The notes under the pieces are model-generated. The model was not told the DNA's origin, did no database searches, and saw nothing but the letters and a program-made list of their open reading frames with translations. 64,000 nt of DNA from Chitinophagaceae bacterium (GTDB taxonomy: Bacteria; Bacteroidota; Bacteroidia; Chitinophagales; Chitinophagaceae), in the NCBI GenBank assembly GCA_024508725.1, contig JANINS010000004.1:80163-144162 (forward strand), written 5' to 3'. Of the stretch, positions 1-10,179 are shown one piece after another (the stretch's first letter is position 1; every line of letters begins with the position of its first letter). The position numbers and the translations under genes were made by a program.

Positions 1-390
1 GGAGCAACAGGTGCTCAAGGTCCGACAGGAGCAACGGGTGCTCAAGGTCCGACAGGATCAACCGGAGCTGCTGGAGCAAATGGTGCAACAGGTCCCACTG
101 GTGCAACAGGTTCTCAGGGTCCAACAGGAGCAACCGGTGCTGTGGGAGCCAATGGAGCCACTGGTGCAACAGGTCCCACTGGTGCAACAGGTGCTCAAGG
201 TCCGACAGGATCAACAGGTGCTCAAGGTCCGACAGGATCAACAGGTGCTCAAGGTCCGACAGGAGCAACAGGTGCTCAGGGTCCAACAGGAGCAACCGGA
301 GCTGCTGGAGCGAATGGAGCCACTGGTGCAACAGGTCCCGCTGGAGCTACTGGCCCAACAGGAGCAACGGGTGCTGCTGGTGGAGGTGGA
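1..390 (+). repeat. In-frame collagen-type tandem repeat
   Basis: Tandem 9-base triplet-of-codon units (Gly-X-Thr/Ala) are arranged in higher-order 27-base units of the type GGTGCTCAAGGTCCGACAGG. Several copies between about 180 and 300 are near-identical at DNA level, so the tract can change length by slippage or recombination. Confidence 0.85.
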
Positions 391-735
391 GGACTTTCTC
401 ATACCAATGCAACGGTAGGAGGTACTACCAATATTATCATATCAGATCTTTCGATAAGAACGATCATCTTTAGTTTTGGCGGGTCTGCAGGTGCAGGTTC
501 AACAGTAAATGTGACTATACCATCAGCGTCAAGTTATACAGCAGGCACCATTTTGACGATTGCAGCCTCTGCTTTTGTTACATCCAATCCTGTCATTAAT
601 GTTATTTCACCTGGCAGTACTTATAGTGCAGTTAATTTCAACATGATATCAATGAATAGTCCGGGAGTAAACATTGCAAGTAATTTCACCAATATAGTAA
701 GTGATGGTGTAAGCAAGTGGTATAGATTGCCATAA
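1..735 (+). CDS. Collagen-like Gly-X-Thr repeat protein, 5' end cut by the window
   Basis: The plus-strand frame is open from base 1, so the gene begins before the window. The in-frame ATG at 142 lies inside the repeats and is not the start. Roughly the first 130 visible residues are Gly-X-Y triplets rich in threonine, mainly [18 protein letters not shown] and [12 protein letters not shown] units. A short glycine run follows, then a C-terminal domain of about 115 residues rich in Ser, Thr, Ile and Val and ending in KWYRLP. Bacterial collagen-like proteins of this type are generally exported, with the repeat forming a stalk and the end domain nucleating trimers or binding. That role here is family inference. 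No signal peptide can be seen because the N-terminus is missing. The gene ends at a hairpin terminator 20 bases downstream. Confidence 0.85.
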   Translation, partial: GATGAQGPTGATGAQGPTGSTGAAGANGATGPTGATGSQGPTGATGAVGANGATGATGPTGATGAQGPTGSTGAQGPTGSTGAQGPTGATGAQGPTGATGAAGANGATGATGPAGATGPTGATGAAGGGGGLSHTNATVGGTTNIIISDLSIRTIIFSFGGSAGAGSTVNVTIPSASSYTAGTILTIAASAFVTSNPVINVISPGSTYSAVNFNMISMNSPGVNIASNFTNIVSDGVSKWYRLP

Positions 736-754
736 TCAAAAAGTAAAGCTGGAG

Positions 755-790
755 AAGAGGCTGCATCTTAAGAAGGTGCAGCCTCTTTTT
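755..790 (+). terminator. Rho-independent terminator of the collagen-like gene
   Basis: Arms at 755-769 and 773-787 form a near-perfect stem (AAGAGGCTGCATCTT / AAGGTGCAGCCTCTT, one mismatch) with a 3-base loop, followed by a T run. It sits 20 bases after the stop codon. The rest of 736-1033, up to the end of the minus-strand regulator gene, shows no gene or recognisable site. Confidence 0.85.
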
Positions 791-1033
791 ATAAATTGTA
801 CAAGAGTGGTAAACTTATATCATATTTTATCTGGGCAAACACTTCTTGCCTATAATGCAATACTTCAGCTCTCTCAATAACTGCACACCTATTTTTTGAT
901 GTCCGGAAGCCTTTGCTTGTTTTTACAACATACTTATAGATTGATAAATGGCCAAAAGTGAATACTGAACATTTGTTATAAGTTGAAAATGTAAAGAAGT
1001 ATAACTAGTATCACCAGAACTGCAGTGAAAAAA

Positions 1034-4000
1034 TTATAAGCTTTGTTCAGAGAGATTAGCGTATTCGGTTGGTGTTTTTCCAAATTGCTTTTTAAATTCC
1101 TGGCTGAAATATTTCCTGTCGATATAACCTACAGCATAAGCTACCTGGTAAACGGTCATTTGTTTTTGACCAAGTAATTGAGCAGCACGTTTTAAACGTA
1201 TGGACTTAATAAGATCATTGACAGACATATCTGTAACTGCTTTCAGTTTTTTATAAAGAATTGGCTGGCTCATTGCAACTTTAGATGCAAGCATCGCTAC
1301 ACCGAATTGGGGATCTTCAATATGTTCTTCAATGATCGCAATTACTTTATTTAAAAAATCTTCATCAATTGTATTGATAACAGTTTTAGTGGGCTCGAGA
1401 AAAATCTGCTTGCTGAACTTTTGCCGCATCATCAATCTTGAAGCGATAAGATTACGAACCTGAAGCTCAAGAACACGCATGCTGAACGGCTTGGTTATAT
1501 AGGCATCAACACCAGTTTCAAGACCATCTACCTGGTTGTCGGTAGATGCTCTTGCAGTGAGGAGAATAACAGGAATATGAGAAGTCCGTTCATCTGATCT
1601 CAGAGTTTTTGCCAGGGTTAAACCATCCATTTCAGGCATCATAACATCGCTGATGATCAGATCAGGTATATTTTCAAATGCAGATTCAGCACCAGACATG
1701 CCGTTGTTGCTTTCGATAATATTGTACTCATTGTTTAAAGATTCATTTATAAACAAACGTAGTTCATCATTGTCCTCAATCAATAAGATCGTTGGTTTTT
1801 TATTGTTGATCTCTTGCTGATCTTCAGAAGGCGTAAGCAAAGAAATATGCTCTATAAATGATGAGGTTTGGTGACTAGAAGGAATAAGCTCTTTCTCCGA
1901 AAAATGCTGATTGCCTTTTAATAATGTTACTGTAAATATGGTGTGTCCTGCGGATGAATCATTGGCAAGTTCGCTCGTGACAGTAATATTTCCTTTGTGT
2001 AATTCAACTATACTTTTAGATAATGCTAAACCAATACCATATCCGGTGTTATGTCGTGTATCATCATTCACCTGGAAAAAGTTGGCAAACAATCGTTTTA
2101 AATTTTCAGGGGCGATACCTTTTCCATCATCGGCAATCCTGATCTGCACATCTGCTCTTGCTTCTATTATCTCAACAGCAATATTGCCATCATCCGGAGT
2201 GAATTTAAATGCGTTTGTAAGCAGGTTGAAAACAACTTTCTCCATCTGGCGTTTATCAAAATACAATTCAATATTGCTTTCCGAGTGGCTGAAGGTTAGA
2301 TGAATATTTCTGGCATCAGCAGTTTCCTGGAAAGATGAATATATCTCTTCAACAAATCGAACGATATTATTTTTAGTTACATGCAGCGGCAGATTGTTTG
2401 TTTCTGCTTTACGAAAATCCATTAGTTCCTTAACCAGGTTCAGCAACTTGTCAGCATTACTTCTTACATGCTCAAGTTGCTTTTTTTCGAGGTTGTTAAC
2501 TGAGCTATTCAATAATTTCTCTACCGGGCCTGATATAAGCGTCAGATGCGTTTTTATCTCATGCGAAATATTGGTGAAGAAGTTTAATTTGAATTGCTGC
2601 AGTTCATGTTCACGTTTATATAGTTCTCTCATCCAGAAGAATCGCATAAATAAAAATGTAATGGCAATGAGAGTGATCATATAAATACAATATGCCCACC
2701 AAGTTTTCCAGATCGGCGGCAAAACACTCATCTTCAGCGTACTTGGATTATCAATGCATAGTCCATCGTTATTTGCAGCTTTAACCTCGAACGTATAATT
2801 GCCTGGCGGTAAATTATTATAGGTTGCGAATGCATTGCTGGTGTAGCTCCAGTCATTTTCAAAACCTTTCAACCGGTAAGCGTAAATATTCTTTTCCGGT
2901 TTTATATAATTGAGCAATGCAAATTCAATCGTAAATGTGTTTTGATTATGACTAAACTCAATTTCATCTAAAAAATTAATATCCTTCGGCAGGATATTTT
3001 CTTCTCCGTCAATTGATACGACCTTATTAAAAAGTTTTAGCCCGGTAAAAACAATGGCTGCCTTAGAGTTATTGGTCTGGAGATCAGTGGGAGTAAAAGA
3101 GATAAATCCATTATTGCCACCAAAAAACATCTCACCATTCGAGTTCTTGTAAAAAGAATTGTTGTTGAATTTATTTGCACTCAATCCGTCACTCGTAGTA
3201 TAATTTTTAAATGTTTTTTCCTGGATATCAAATTTGCTTAAGCCATTATCTGTACTCAACCATAGATTATCATTGGCATCTTCAAGTATCCCAAGAACAT
3301 TATTATTACGAAGCCCATTTTTATCAGTATAGCTTGTAAACGTTTGTGATTTTTCATTGAACAAACTAAATCCACCATAGTAGGTGCCGATCCATATACG
3401 ATGTTTGCTATCTTCTGTTATACAGTTAATGTAATCTGATTGAAGATTATTCGCATTTTCATTTTGCAGAAAAGTAATTACAGAAGTGCTATTGTTCTTT
3501 AACAGATGTAAGCCAGAGGATGTTCCTATCCATAGATTTTGTTTCGAATCTTCGAAAAGAACGTGAATATTTTTATTGTGAAGTTGCTGTTCAATAGGTG
3601 TAAGAGAGGTTCTGTTATCAAACTGTCCATTTCGTTTTCTCAGGATCGTTAATCCACTTTGAGAACCCACCCAAAAATTCCCTTTATGATCTTCAAGTAA
3701 CGCAACAACTTCATCAAAACTCACCGTTTCTTTACTGCTTTTTTCAACAGTAATGCGTTTGAACTTGTTAGTGTTTCGTTCCAACAGGTTCAATCCACCT
3801 CCATACGAAACACCAACCCATATATTGTTGCTTTTGTCTTTATAAACAACTTTAACCAGGTTAGAACTAATGCTCGAACTGTCGTTGGGAATATTCTTAT
3901 AGCAGGAAAAACTTTTAGTACTCCTGTTATATCGGTTTAGACCTCCACCTTCTGTTCCGATCCACAAATTATCTGCATTGTCTGCGATGATCGAACTTAT

Positions 4001-5113
4001 TACATTATTGCTTAAGCTATTGGAACTTCTTGTGTTTTGATAGATGTGAAATGCAGTATTCTGAGCATAAGAAACATTCAATCCACCATGATAAGTGCCT
4101 ATCCATATCGTACCATTGGCATCCTGGTAAATACTGTGTACAGAGTTGTTGCTTAGACTGGTCTTTATTTCAGGATCATGCTGGTAAGTATTGCTTTGTT
4201 TTGTTACAGGATCGAATACCATTAATCCATCCTGCGTTCCGATAAGCAGTTTGCCGGTATTATCGAGAAATAGCTTTCTGATGCTATTGTTTACAAGCGA
4301 AGATGCTTTACTTGTACTCTGTAGAAAATGGCTGAAGCCTTTAGTGTTTTTGTTGTATAAGTTTAATCCATCTCTAAGTGTGCCTACCCACAAATTCTTT
4401 TGTTTGTCTTCAATGATCGATGTTATATAATCGGCGCTAATACTTGCAGCATCAGCATTGTTATGCAGGAAGGTCGTTATCTCATAATTGCTTCCCTGGT
4501 TATTGATCTTAATAAGACCGGTTGATGTTCCTACCCACAACATGCCATCGCTGCTTTGAAAAACCGTTCGGATATAATTGCCGATAGTTTGATTTGTTTT
4601 GCCAAACATCGACTGGAAACGATTATTCTTTTTGTGCGTCAGCAGGTTTAAGCCGCTTTTTGTACCAACCCATATTCGTTTTTGAATATCCTGGTATAAG
4701 CAGTTGATGGAGCTGTTGTTTAAAGAATGCTGATCTTTTGGGTCGTTAAAAATGCGTTCAAAATTATCTTTTACAGGATCATATTTATTTAATCCATTCG
4801 ATGTTCCTACCCAAAGTGTTCCTTCTTCATCTACCAAAAGAGCATTGATGAGGTTATCGGATAAACTGTATTTATTGGCTGAACTGTATTTATAGGTCTT
4901 GAACCCTATGCCATCATAACGGTTAAGTCCGTAGCGGGTACCTATCCAGATAAATCCTTTTTTATCCTGGGCAATTGCCATTACCGCATTTTGAGACAAG
5001 CCATCCTCAACAGTTAGTTGTCTAAAGCTCAGGTTTTGAGACTGTGCATGAACTGAAAGGATCAATAAGAGAAATCCTGTGAAAATAGATTGAATAATAT
5101 GTCGCAGGCTCAT
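1034..5113 (-). CDS. Hybrid two-component system (HTCS) sensor/regulator of the adjacent xylan locus
   Basis: A one-protein two-component system of 1,359 residues. Order: signal peptide (about 1-25), many Reg_prop beta-propeller repeats with the recurring W(V/I)GT motif (to about 700), Y_Y_Y domain (about 715-790), a membrane helix (about 800-825), histidine kinase with the H box NISHEIK (His about 851), ATPase with DDGKGI and GYGIGLAL, receiver domain with phospho-Asp near 1156 in SDVMMPEMDG, and a C-terminal AraC-type HTH. Family members bind oligosaccharide in the periplasm and switch on the neighbouring polysaccharide locus. The divergent SusC gene at 5453 fits this. The start at 5113 puts the signal peptide at the N-terminus; an in-frame ATG at 5140 would add nine residues. 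The H box reads HEIKTHL, where HE(I/L)RTPL is usual, so the conserved Pro is His. Confidence 0.95.
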   Translation of the reverse strand: MSLRHIIQSIFTGFLLLILSVHAQSQNLSFRQLTVEDGLSQNAVMAIAQDKKGFIWIGTRYGLNRYDGIGFKTYKYSSANKYSLSDNLINALLVDEEGTLWVGTSNGLNKYDPVKDNFERIFNDPKDQHSLNNSSINCLYQDIQKRIWVGTKSGLNLLTHKKNNRFQSMFGKTNQTIGNYIRTVFQSSDGMLWVGTSTGLIKINNQGSNYEITTFLHNNADAASISADYITSIIEDKQKNLWVGTLRDGLNLYNKNTKGFSHFLQSTSKASSLVNNSIRKLFLDNTGKLLIGTQDGLMVFDPVTKQSNTYQHDPEIKTSLSNNSVHSIYQDANGTIWIGTYHGGLNVSYAQNTAFHIYQNTRSSNSLSNNVISSIIADNADNLWIGTEGGGLNRYNRSTKSFSCYKNIPNDSSSISSNLVKVVYKDKSNNIWVGVSYGGGLNLLERNTNKFKRITVEKSSKETVSFDEVVALLEDHKGNFWVGSQSGLTILRKRNGQFDNRTSLTPIEQQLHNKNIHVLFEDSKQNLWIGTSSGLHLLKNNSTSVITFLQNENANNLQSDYINCITEDSKHRIWIGTYYGGFSLFNEKSQTFTSYTDKNGLRNNNVLGILEDANDNLWLSTDNGLSKFDIQEKTFKNYTTSDGLSANKFNNNSFYKNSNGEMFFGGNNGFISFTPTDLQTNNSKAAIVFTGLKLFNKVVSIDGEENILPKDINFLDEIEFSHNQNTFTIEFALLNYIKPEKNIYAYRLKGFENDWSYTSNAFATYNNLPPGNYTFEVKAANNDGLCIDNPSTLKMSVLPPIWKTWWAYCIYMITLIAITFLFMRFFWMRELYKREHELQQFKLNFFTNISHEIKTHLTLISGPVEKLLNSSVNNLEKKQLEHVRSNADKLLNLVKELMDFRKAETNNLPLHVTKNNIVRFVEEIYSSFQETADARNIHLTFSHSESNIELYFDKRQMEKVVFNLLTNAFKFTPDDGNIAVEIIEARADVQIRIADDGKGIAPENLKRLFANFFQVNDDTRHNTGYGIGLALSKSIVELHKGNITVTSELANDSSAGHTIFTVTLLKGNQHFSEKELIPSSHQTSSFIEHISLLTPSEDQQEINNKKPTILLIEDNDELRLFINESLNNEYNIIESNNGMSGAESAFENIPDLIISDVMMPEMDGLTLAKTLRSDERTSHIPVILLTARASTDNQVDGLETGVDAYITKPFSMRVLELQVRNLIASRLMMRQKFSKQIFLEPTKTVINTIDEDFLNKVIAIIEEHIEDPQFGVAMLASKVAMSQPILYKKLKAVTDMSVNDLIKSIRLKRAAQLLGQKQMTVYQVAYAVGYIDRKYFSQEFKKQFGKTPTEYANLSEQSL

Positions 5114-5452
5114 GTTAGGCAGACCTTTCAAATGTGGCAAATATCAGGTTAAAGATAGCCTTATAAGTGATGTTGATGTACTTGGTTAATCATGATTTAG
5201 GTCAGGCTATACATATATATATTATATAACTGCTCAAATCATGGTTCTCCAAAATTCAATTCAATATCCATTATTTTTTTTGAATGAGCATGAGTTATTG
5301 CTTTCGTCTATTCATATTGTTATGGTTTTCAGTTGATTTATAAAATCCCCTCCATTCTTTTATGAAATTCCCCCTGTGGTCATAAGATTATTGATCATTA
5401 GTTACTGAATTTGCACCGGCTATTTTTTGCCTCTCTCTAAATTGATTGCTTT
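5114..5452. promoter_or_regulatory. Divergent intergenic region between HTCS and SusC
   Basis: This 339-base, AT-rich gap separates the minus-strand regulator from the plus-strand locus and should hold both promoters and the HTCS operator. A TA-alternating stretch lies near 5210-5230. TGAATTTG at 5406-5413, 40 bases before the SusC ATG, is one base off the Bacteroidota -7 element TAnnTTTG, but I see no well-spaced -33 partner. No clear operator repeat was found, so the assignment rests mainly on position. Confidence 0.4.
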
Positions 5453-8400
5453 ATGAAAGGAAAAGCTTGCCCGCTGTATTTGTTACTGCTAGTTTTTTGT
5501 ATTACCGTCTCCACGTTAGTTACCGCACAAACCCCGATTGAGGTAAAAGGAACAGTGGTAGATGAAAAGAAAGCTCCGCTGGAAGGTGTCACCGTCACCG
5601 AAAAAGGAATTCAAAATTCAGTACAAACCAAATTGGACGGTTCTTTTGTTATCAAGATCCGTAGTAATGTCGGCTTCACAATGGTATTTACGTATGTTAA
5701 CCACGATACAGTTGAGATGAAGTTTACCGGTAAGCCCGGATCAGCTGTTAATGTGACCCTTAATTCAAGAACTTCATCGCTTGACGATGTTGTGGTGATT
5801 GCTTATGGCAGTACTACCAGGAAACTTGTTGCCAACTCAGTCGTTACTGTTTCTGGAAGACAAGTAGAGGATTTGCCTGTTGCTTCTCCTGCAGAAGCGA
5901 TGATCGGACTTGTTTCAGGTGCCAATATCGCAACACCAAGTGGTGAGCCTGGTCAAAATCCTTACATCCGTATTCGTGGATTGGGATCGATCGGTGCTGG
6001 CAACAATCCATTATTCGTGGTAGATGGTTATCCGCTCAATAACTCCGACAATTTTTATAATATCAATTCTGCCGATATTCAATCTATCCAGGTTTTAAAA
6101 GATGCTGCTGCGGCAGCGATCTACGGAAGCCGTGGGGGTAATGGGATCATCTTAGTTACTACAAAAAGAGGAGCAACAGGCCGAACCAGGTTTGCTGCAA
6201 ATGTTTATCATGGTGTTTCTTCAGTTTCAAGAAGAGTCAAACTTTTAGATAAAGACCAGTACCTCGCTTTTAGTAAAGAGGCGTATGCCAATGCAGGACA
6301 AACCTTCCCTGCAGCTTTGGGAGGAGATCCTTCATTAATGCCAAATACTGATTGGCAGGATGAGATTTTTCAAAATGGTTCACAAGATAATTACCAGATA
6401 TCTGCGTCTGGTGGATCTGAAGCTGCCAGATTTTATATTACGGGAAGTTACTTTAAACAAGTTGGTGTTATAAAAGGAACCTCGTTCGACAGAGCTTTAT
6501 TAAGAGCAACGTTTGATGCGAAGCTTTCAAAGAAATTAAAACTGGGCATCACATTCGCACCAAATTTTACTACAACTCAAACTAAACCTGTACAGGGAAG
6601 TTTTAATAGCTCAACAATTACCAACGGTGGCCAGGCAAACCTTGGTGCCGTTGTAACTGATGCTTTATTGTTACCTCCGGTTATTCCAACACGTACAGCG
6701 AATGGTGATTATGGTCAACTCATCAATAGCTATGGTAATGCAATTGCAATCGGAGGTTTATATAGCCCGATCGCAACACTCGATCTTTATAAGGATAAGG
6801 CAAGTTCGTTTAAAGGATTGATGATATCATTTATGGAATACGAGATCATCAAGAATTTAAACTTTAAAACTTCGTTTGGTGCCGAAGCGATATTCAATCG
6901 TCGTAATTACTATATACCACCAACACTTGCTAATGGAAGTGCACCTAATGCAAACCTGAGTTCTCCTAGTCTTTCAGGTATCAATGCTCAGCAACAAAAC
7001 AGCAATACATACAACTGGGTTTGGGAAAACACGTTGACTTATGCTAAAAAATTGAAAGGTGGTCACAACTTCGATTTTCTCGCCGGATATGGAGCACAGA
7101 AAAATGTTACAGAAGGTGGAACGGTAAGTGGACAAGCATCTTCATATACCAGCGGTGCGTTGGAATTTGTTACTGCAGCTGGTACCATGTTTGGAACAGC
7201 GAGTTATTCATCTAATGCACTAGTGTCAATTTTCGGTCGTGTAAATTACAATTACAAGTCTAGATATATTCTATCTGCAGCTTTAAGAACTGATGGTTCT
7301 TCAAGGTTTGGTTCTGATAACAGGTATGCAACGTTCCCTTCTGTTTCTGCCGCATGGAGAGTGATAGATGAGAAATTTATGAAGCGTTATGCAGGGACTG
7401 TTAGCGAGTTAAAGCTGAGAGCAAGTTATGGTGTTACAGGAAACAACAACATAGGCGATTATAATTGGCAGAGTTATGAGCAGCCGGCGAATTATATTTT
7501 CGGAGCCAATGGGGGTATTCGTAATTATGGTTTTGCTCCTAACTCGGTATCAATAAAAAACCTTACCTGGGAAACAAACAAGCAGGTTGACCTTGCACTT
7601 GAACTCGGATTTCTCAGAAACCGTTTATACTTCACTGTTGAAGCTTATCGCAGAACAACAACAAATCTTTTATTGAACAGGAATGTTCCGGCAGTAATTG
7701 GATTTGCTACCAGAGTTCTGAATAACGTTGGTGAAGTGAGAAACGATGGTGTCGATATCCAGGTACAAACAACCAACATCATTAAGAAAGATTTCAGATG
7801 GACTACCAATGCAAATATTTTCTGGGCTAGGAATAAAGTAATTGAACTGGCAAGTGCATCAGACCAGATACTTTTTGATCCTGTATTTGGATATACATCT
7901 GCTATCAGAGTTATACCAGGATTACCAATGGGTAGCTTCTTCGGTTACAAACAAATTGGTATATACATGAATGCTGCTGATGTATCAAGTAGTGCAGTAT
8001 GGTCTGCCGGTGGTTCTAAACCTGGAGATCTTAAATTCGAAGATGTGAGTGGTCCGAGTGGTAAACCTGACGGAGTGATTGATGCAAACGATATTCAATT
8101 ACTTGGTAATCCTTATCCTAAGTTTTCTTACGGAATGCAGAACAGCTTTACCTATAAAAAATGGTCTTTAAGTATTTCTCTGCAAGGCATTTTTGGTGGA
8201 AAGATCATTAATGGTGTAGACAGGTATGTATATAATTTTTATGGGAAAGTAAATGCAAGAGACCAGGTATTGAACCGTTGGAAATCTGAAGCAGAACCTG
8301 GTGATGGATGGACGCCAAGAGTAGTAGTGAATGCACCTTCGTCTCTAACATCATTCTCTTCTTATGAATTGTTTGATGCTTCTTATCTGCGAATTAAAAC

Positions 8401-8626
8401 TGTACAGATCAGGTATAACCTTCCTTCAAGCTTTATCAAAAAGTTGAAGATACAATCTGCAAGTTTGTATGTGATGGGACAGAATCTGTACACATTCCAG
8501 AAATATTTTGGATACAATCCTGAAGCAAACCTATATGGTAACTCAGTAAATCCAACATATGGTGTTGACCAGGGTTCATATCCATTGAACCGTACCATTA
8601 CTTTCGGAACCAACATTTCTTTCTAA
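5453..8626 (+). CDS. SusC-like TonB-dependent outer-membrane transporter
   Basis: A 1,057-residue outer-membrane channel that takes up oligosaccharides with its SusD partner, powered by TonB. It has a signal peptide ending TVLVTAQ-like near residue 26, a carboxypeptidase-regulatory-like domain (about 29-110, VKGTVVDEKKAPLEGVTV), the TonB-proximal DDVVVIAYG stretch, and a plug domain (about 120-235) with the family signatures IRIRG and IYGSRGGNGIILVTTKRG. The long beta-barrel ends in an aromatic residue (TFGTNISF). It is the first gene of the locus facing the HTCS, and SusD starts 19 bases later, so the pair is co-transcribed. Substrate is not readable from the protein; the GH10 and esterase neighbours point to xylo-oligosaccharides. 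Confidence 0.95.
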   Translation: MKGKACPLYLLLLVFCITVSTLVTAQTPIEVKGTVVDEKKAPLEGVTVTEKGIQNSVQTKLDGSFVIKIRSNVGFTMVFTYVNHDTVEMKFTGKPGSAVNVTLNSRTSSLDDVVVIAYGSTTRKLVANSVVTVSGRQVEDLPVASPAEAMIGLVSGANIATPSGEPGQNPYIRIRGLGSIGAGNNPLFVVDGYPLNNSDNFYNINSADIQSIQVLKDAAAAAIYGSRGGNGIILVTTKRGATGRTRFAANVYHGVSSVSRRVKLLDKDQYLAFSKEAYANAGQTFPAALGGDPSLMPNTDWQDEIFQNGSQDNYQISASGGSEAARFYITGSYFKQVGVIKGTSFDRALLRATFDAKLSKKLKLGITFAPNFTTTQTKPVQGSFNSSTITNGGQANLGAVVTDALLLPPVIPTRTANGDYGQLINSYGNAIAIGGLYSPIATLDLYKDKASSFKGLMISFMEYEIIKNLNFKTSFGAEAIFNRRNYYIPPTLANGSAPNANLSSPSLSGINAQQQNSNTYNWVWENTLTYAKKLKGGHNFDFLAGYGAQKNVTEGGTVSGQASSYTSGALEFVTAAGTMFGTASYSSNALVSIFGRVNYNYKSRYILSAALRTDGSSRFGSDNRYATFPSVSAAWRVIDEKFMKRYAGTVSELKLRASYGVTGNNNIGDYNWQSYEQPANYIFGANGGIRNYGFAPNSVSIKNLTWETNKQVDLALELGFLRNRLYFTVEAYRRTTTNLLLNRNVPAVIGFATRVLNNVGEVRNDGVDIQVQTTNIIKKDFRWTTNANIFWARNKVIELASASDQILFDPVFGYTSAIRVIPGLPMGSFFGYKQIGIYMNAADVSSSAVWSAGGSKPGDLKFEDVSGPSGKPDGVIDANDIQLLGNPYPKFSYGMQNSFTYKKWSLSISLQGIFGGKIINGVDRYVYNFYGKVNARDQVLNRWKSEAEPGDGWTPRVVVNAPSSLTSFSSYELFDASYLRIKTVQIRYNLPSSFIKKLKIQSASLYVMGQNLYTFQKYFGYNPEANLYGNSVNPTYGVDQGSYPLNRTITFGTNISF

Positions 8627-8645
8627 GCAACTAAAGCTGCAAAAA

Positions 8646-10142
8646 ATGAAAACGACAATTTTAAAATATACATCTATAACAGTTGGGATTGTAGCGATGA
8701 TGACGATCTCATCATGCAAAAAAGATTTCATTAATCTTAGTGATCCTACTCGTATCATCACAAGTGAGTATTATAAAGATTCTGCAAGCATGGCAACCGC
8801 AGTTACTGCTGCATATGCTTCTTTGCAAGACATGTATGGTAAAGCCAGTGGTAGCAGGGGCATTTTCCCTTACGCTGAAGTTACCTCTGATAATAGCATG
8901 GCGGTAGTAGAAGGAACAGGGATAGGAGAGTTTGAATATTTCACTTTCACACCTTCGAACCCTGTATTACAATCTTCATGGACAACCATGTATCGTTCCA
9001 TTGCACGTTGCAATGTAGTGTTGGGGCGAATTGATAAAGTTCAAATGAGTGCAGGTGTAAAAAGCCGTTGGCAATCTGAAGTAAAGTTTATTCGTGCCTT
9101 AAGTTATTTCAATCTTGTAAGGATCTGGGGTGATGTGCCTTTGGTTACAACAGAAATTGAAACAGTGGCAGATGCTTATCAGTATGGTAGAAAACCTGCG
9201 GCTGATATTTATGCTCAGATCGAAAAGGATCTCACCGAAGCTGAAGCTGATGCGAATCTGCCTGCAAAATATACATCAAACAACGATCTTGGCAGAGTTA
9301 CCAAGACTGCAGTGAAAGGATTGCTGGCTAAAGTATATCTAACACAAAACAAGTATAGTGATGCTGCTACCAAGTTGAATGACTTTATCACGAGCTACGA
9401 TGGTACTGTACATTCGTTGCTGCCTAACTACAGTGACATATTTCTTACCACTAATGAAATGAATGCTGAGATCGTATTTGCGGTACGTTATACTAAAGGT
9501 AACTCGCCAAGTACCGGAAGTCCGTTCACAAATTATTTTGCATACAGTACATCAAATGCAGGTGGAGTAGGAACCGGATATCTCTATAATACATTGCGAA
9601 AAGATCTTGTAGATACACTACTGGCAAATGGTGCTAATGATAAGAGAACTGCAGCTTCTTATACTACAAGTGGTACCACCTACGGAACTAAAAAATATGC
9701 AGATGTGCCTGCTGCGGATCAGGATGCAGATAATGACTGGATCGTACTTAGGTATGCAGATGTGTTGTTGATGTATGCAGAAGCACTGAACGAACAAAGT
9801 TCTTCTAACGTTTCTACGGCAGTAACATACCTGAACAGAGTTCGTACAAGAGCCGGCCTAACTGCTTTATCGGCTGCTTCATTAGACCAATCATCTTTGC
9901 GTCTTGCAATAGAAAGGGAACGTAGACTTGAATTGAATATGGAGGGACATCGCTGGTTTGACCTTATTAGAACAGGTAGAGCGATAGCTGTAATGAATAA
10001 TCATTTCACTAAATATAACATCAAGTTGAATGCAACTTCTCCGGTCGTTCAGATCGATGCACATCACTTGTTGTTCCCAATACCATTGAACGAGATCAAT
10101 ACTGCAGGATCAGCACTGTTACCTCAGAATCCTGGTTATTGA
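8646..10142 (+). CDS. SusD/RagB-family substrate-binding lipoprotein
   Basis: A 498-residue surface lipoprotein that caps the SusC channel and binds glycans. The N-terminus has a lipoprotein signal with lipobox ISSC (Cys24) followed by KKDFINLSDP, typical of the family. TPR-like helical segments follow (FIRALSYFNLVRIWGDVPLV near 140-160), and the C-terminal SusD signatures LERERRLELNMEGHRWFDLIRTG (split here as LELNMEGHRWFDLIRTG) and LFPIPLNEI are present. It lies directly after SusC. The length is usual for the family and the protein looks intact. Confidence 0.95.
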   Translation: MKTTILKYTSITVGIVAMMTISSCKKDFINLSDPTRIITSEYYKDSASMATAVTAAYASLQDMYGKASGSRGIFPYAEVTSDNSMAVVEGTGIGEFEYFTFTPSNPVLQSSWTTMYRSIARCNVVLGRIDKVQMSAGVKSRWQSEVKFIRALSYFNLVRIWGDVPLVTTEIETVADAYQYGRKPAADIYAQIEKDLTEAEADANLPAKYTSNNDLGRVTKTAVKGLLAKVYLTQNKYSDAATKLNDFITSYDGTVHSLLPNYSDIFLTTNEMNAEIVFAVRYTKGNSPSTGSPFTNYFAYSTSNAGGVGTGYLYNTLRKDLVDTLLANGANDKRTAASYTTSGTTYGTKKYADVPAADQDADNDWIVLRYADVLLMYAEALNEQSSSNVSTAVTYLNRVRTRAGLTALSAASLDQSSLRLAIERERRLELNMEGHRWFDLIRTGRAIAVMNNHFTKYNIKLNATSPVVQIDAHHLLFPIPLNEINTAGSALLPQNPGY

Positions 10143-10179
10143 TTTATTGAACATTAAATAAATTTTTAAAAGATATCAA

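Noticed and set aside
1-390. CRISPR-like direct repeats
   Set aside because: The repeats are contiguous coding triplets with no spacers, so this is a protein repeat.
11-418. Open frame rich in Gln, Val and Leu overlapping the collagen repeats
   Set aside because: It is the off-frame reading of the repeat DNA; the collagen frame continues into a normal domain and is clearly the real one.
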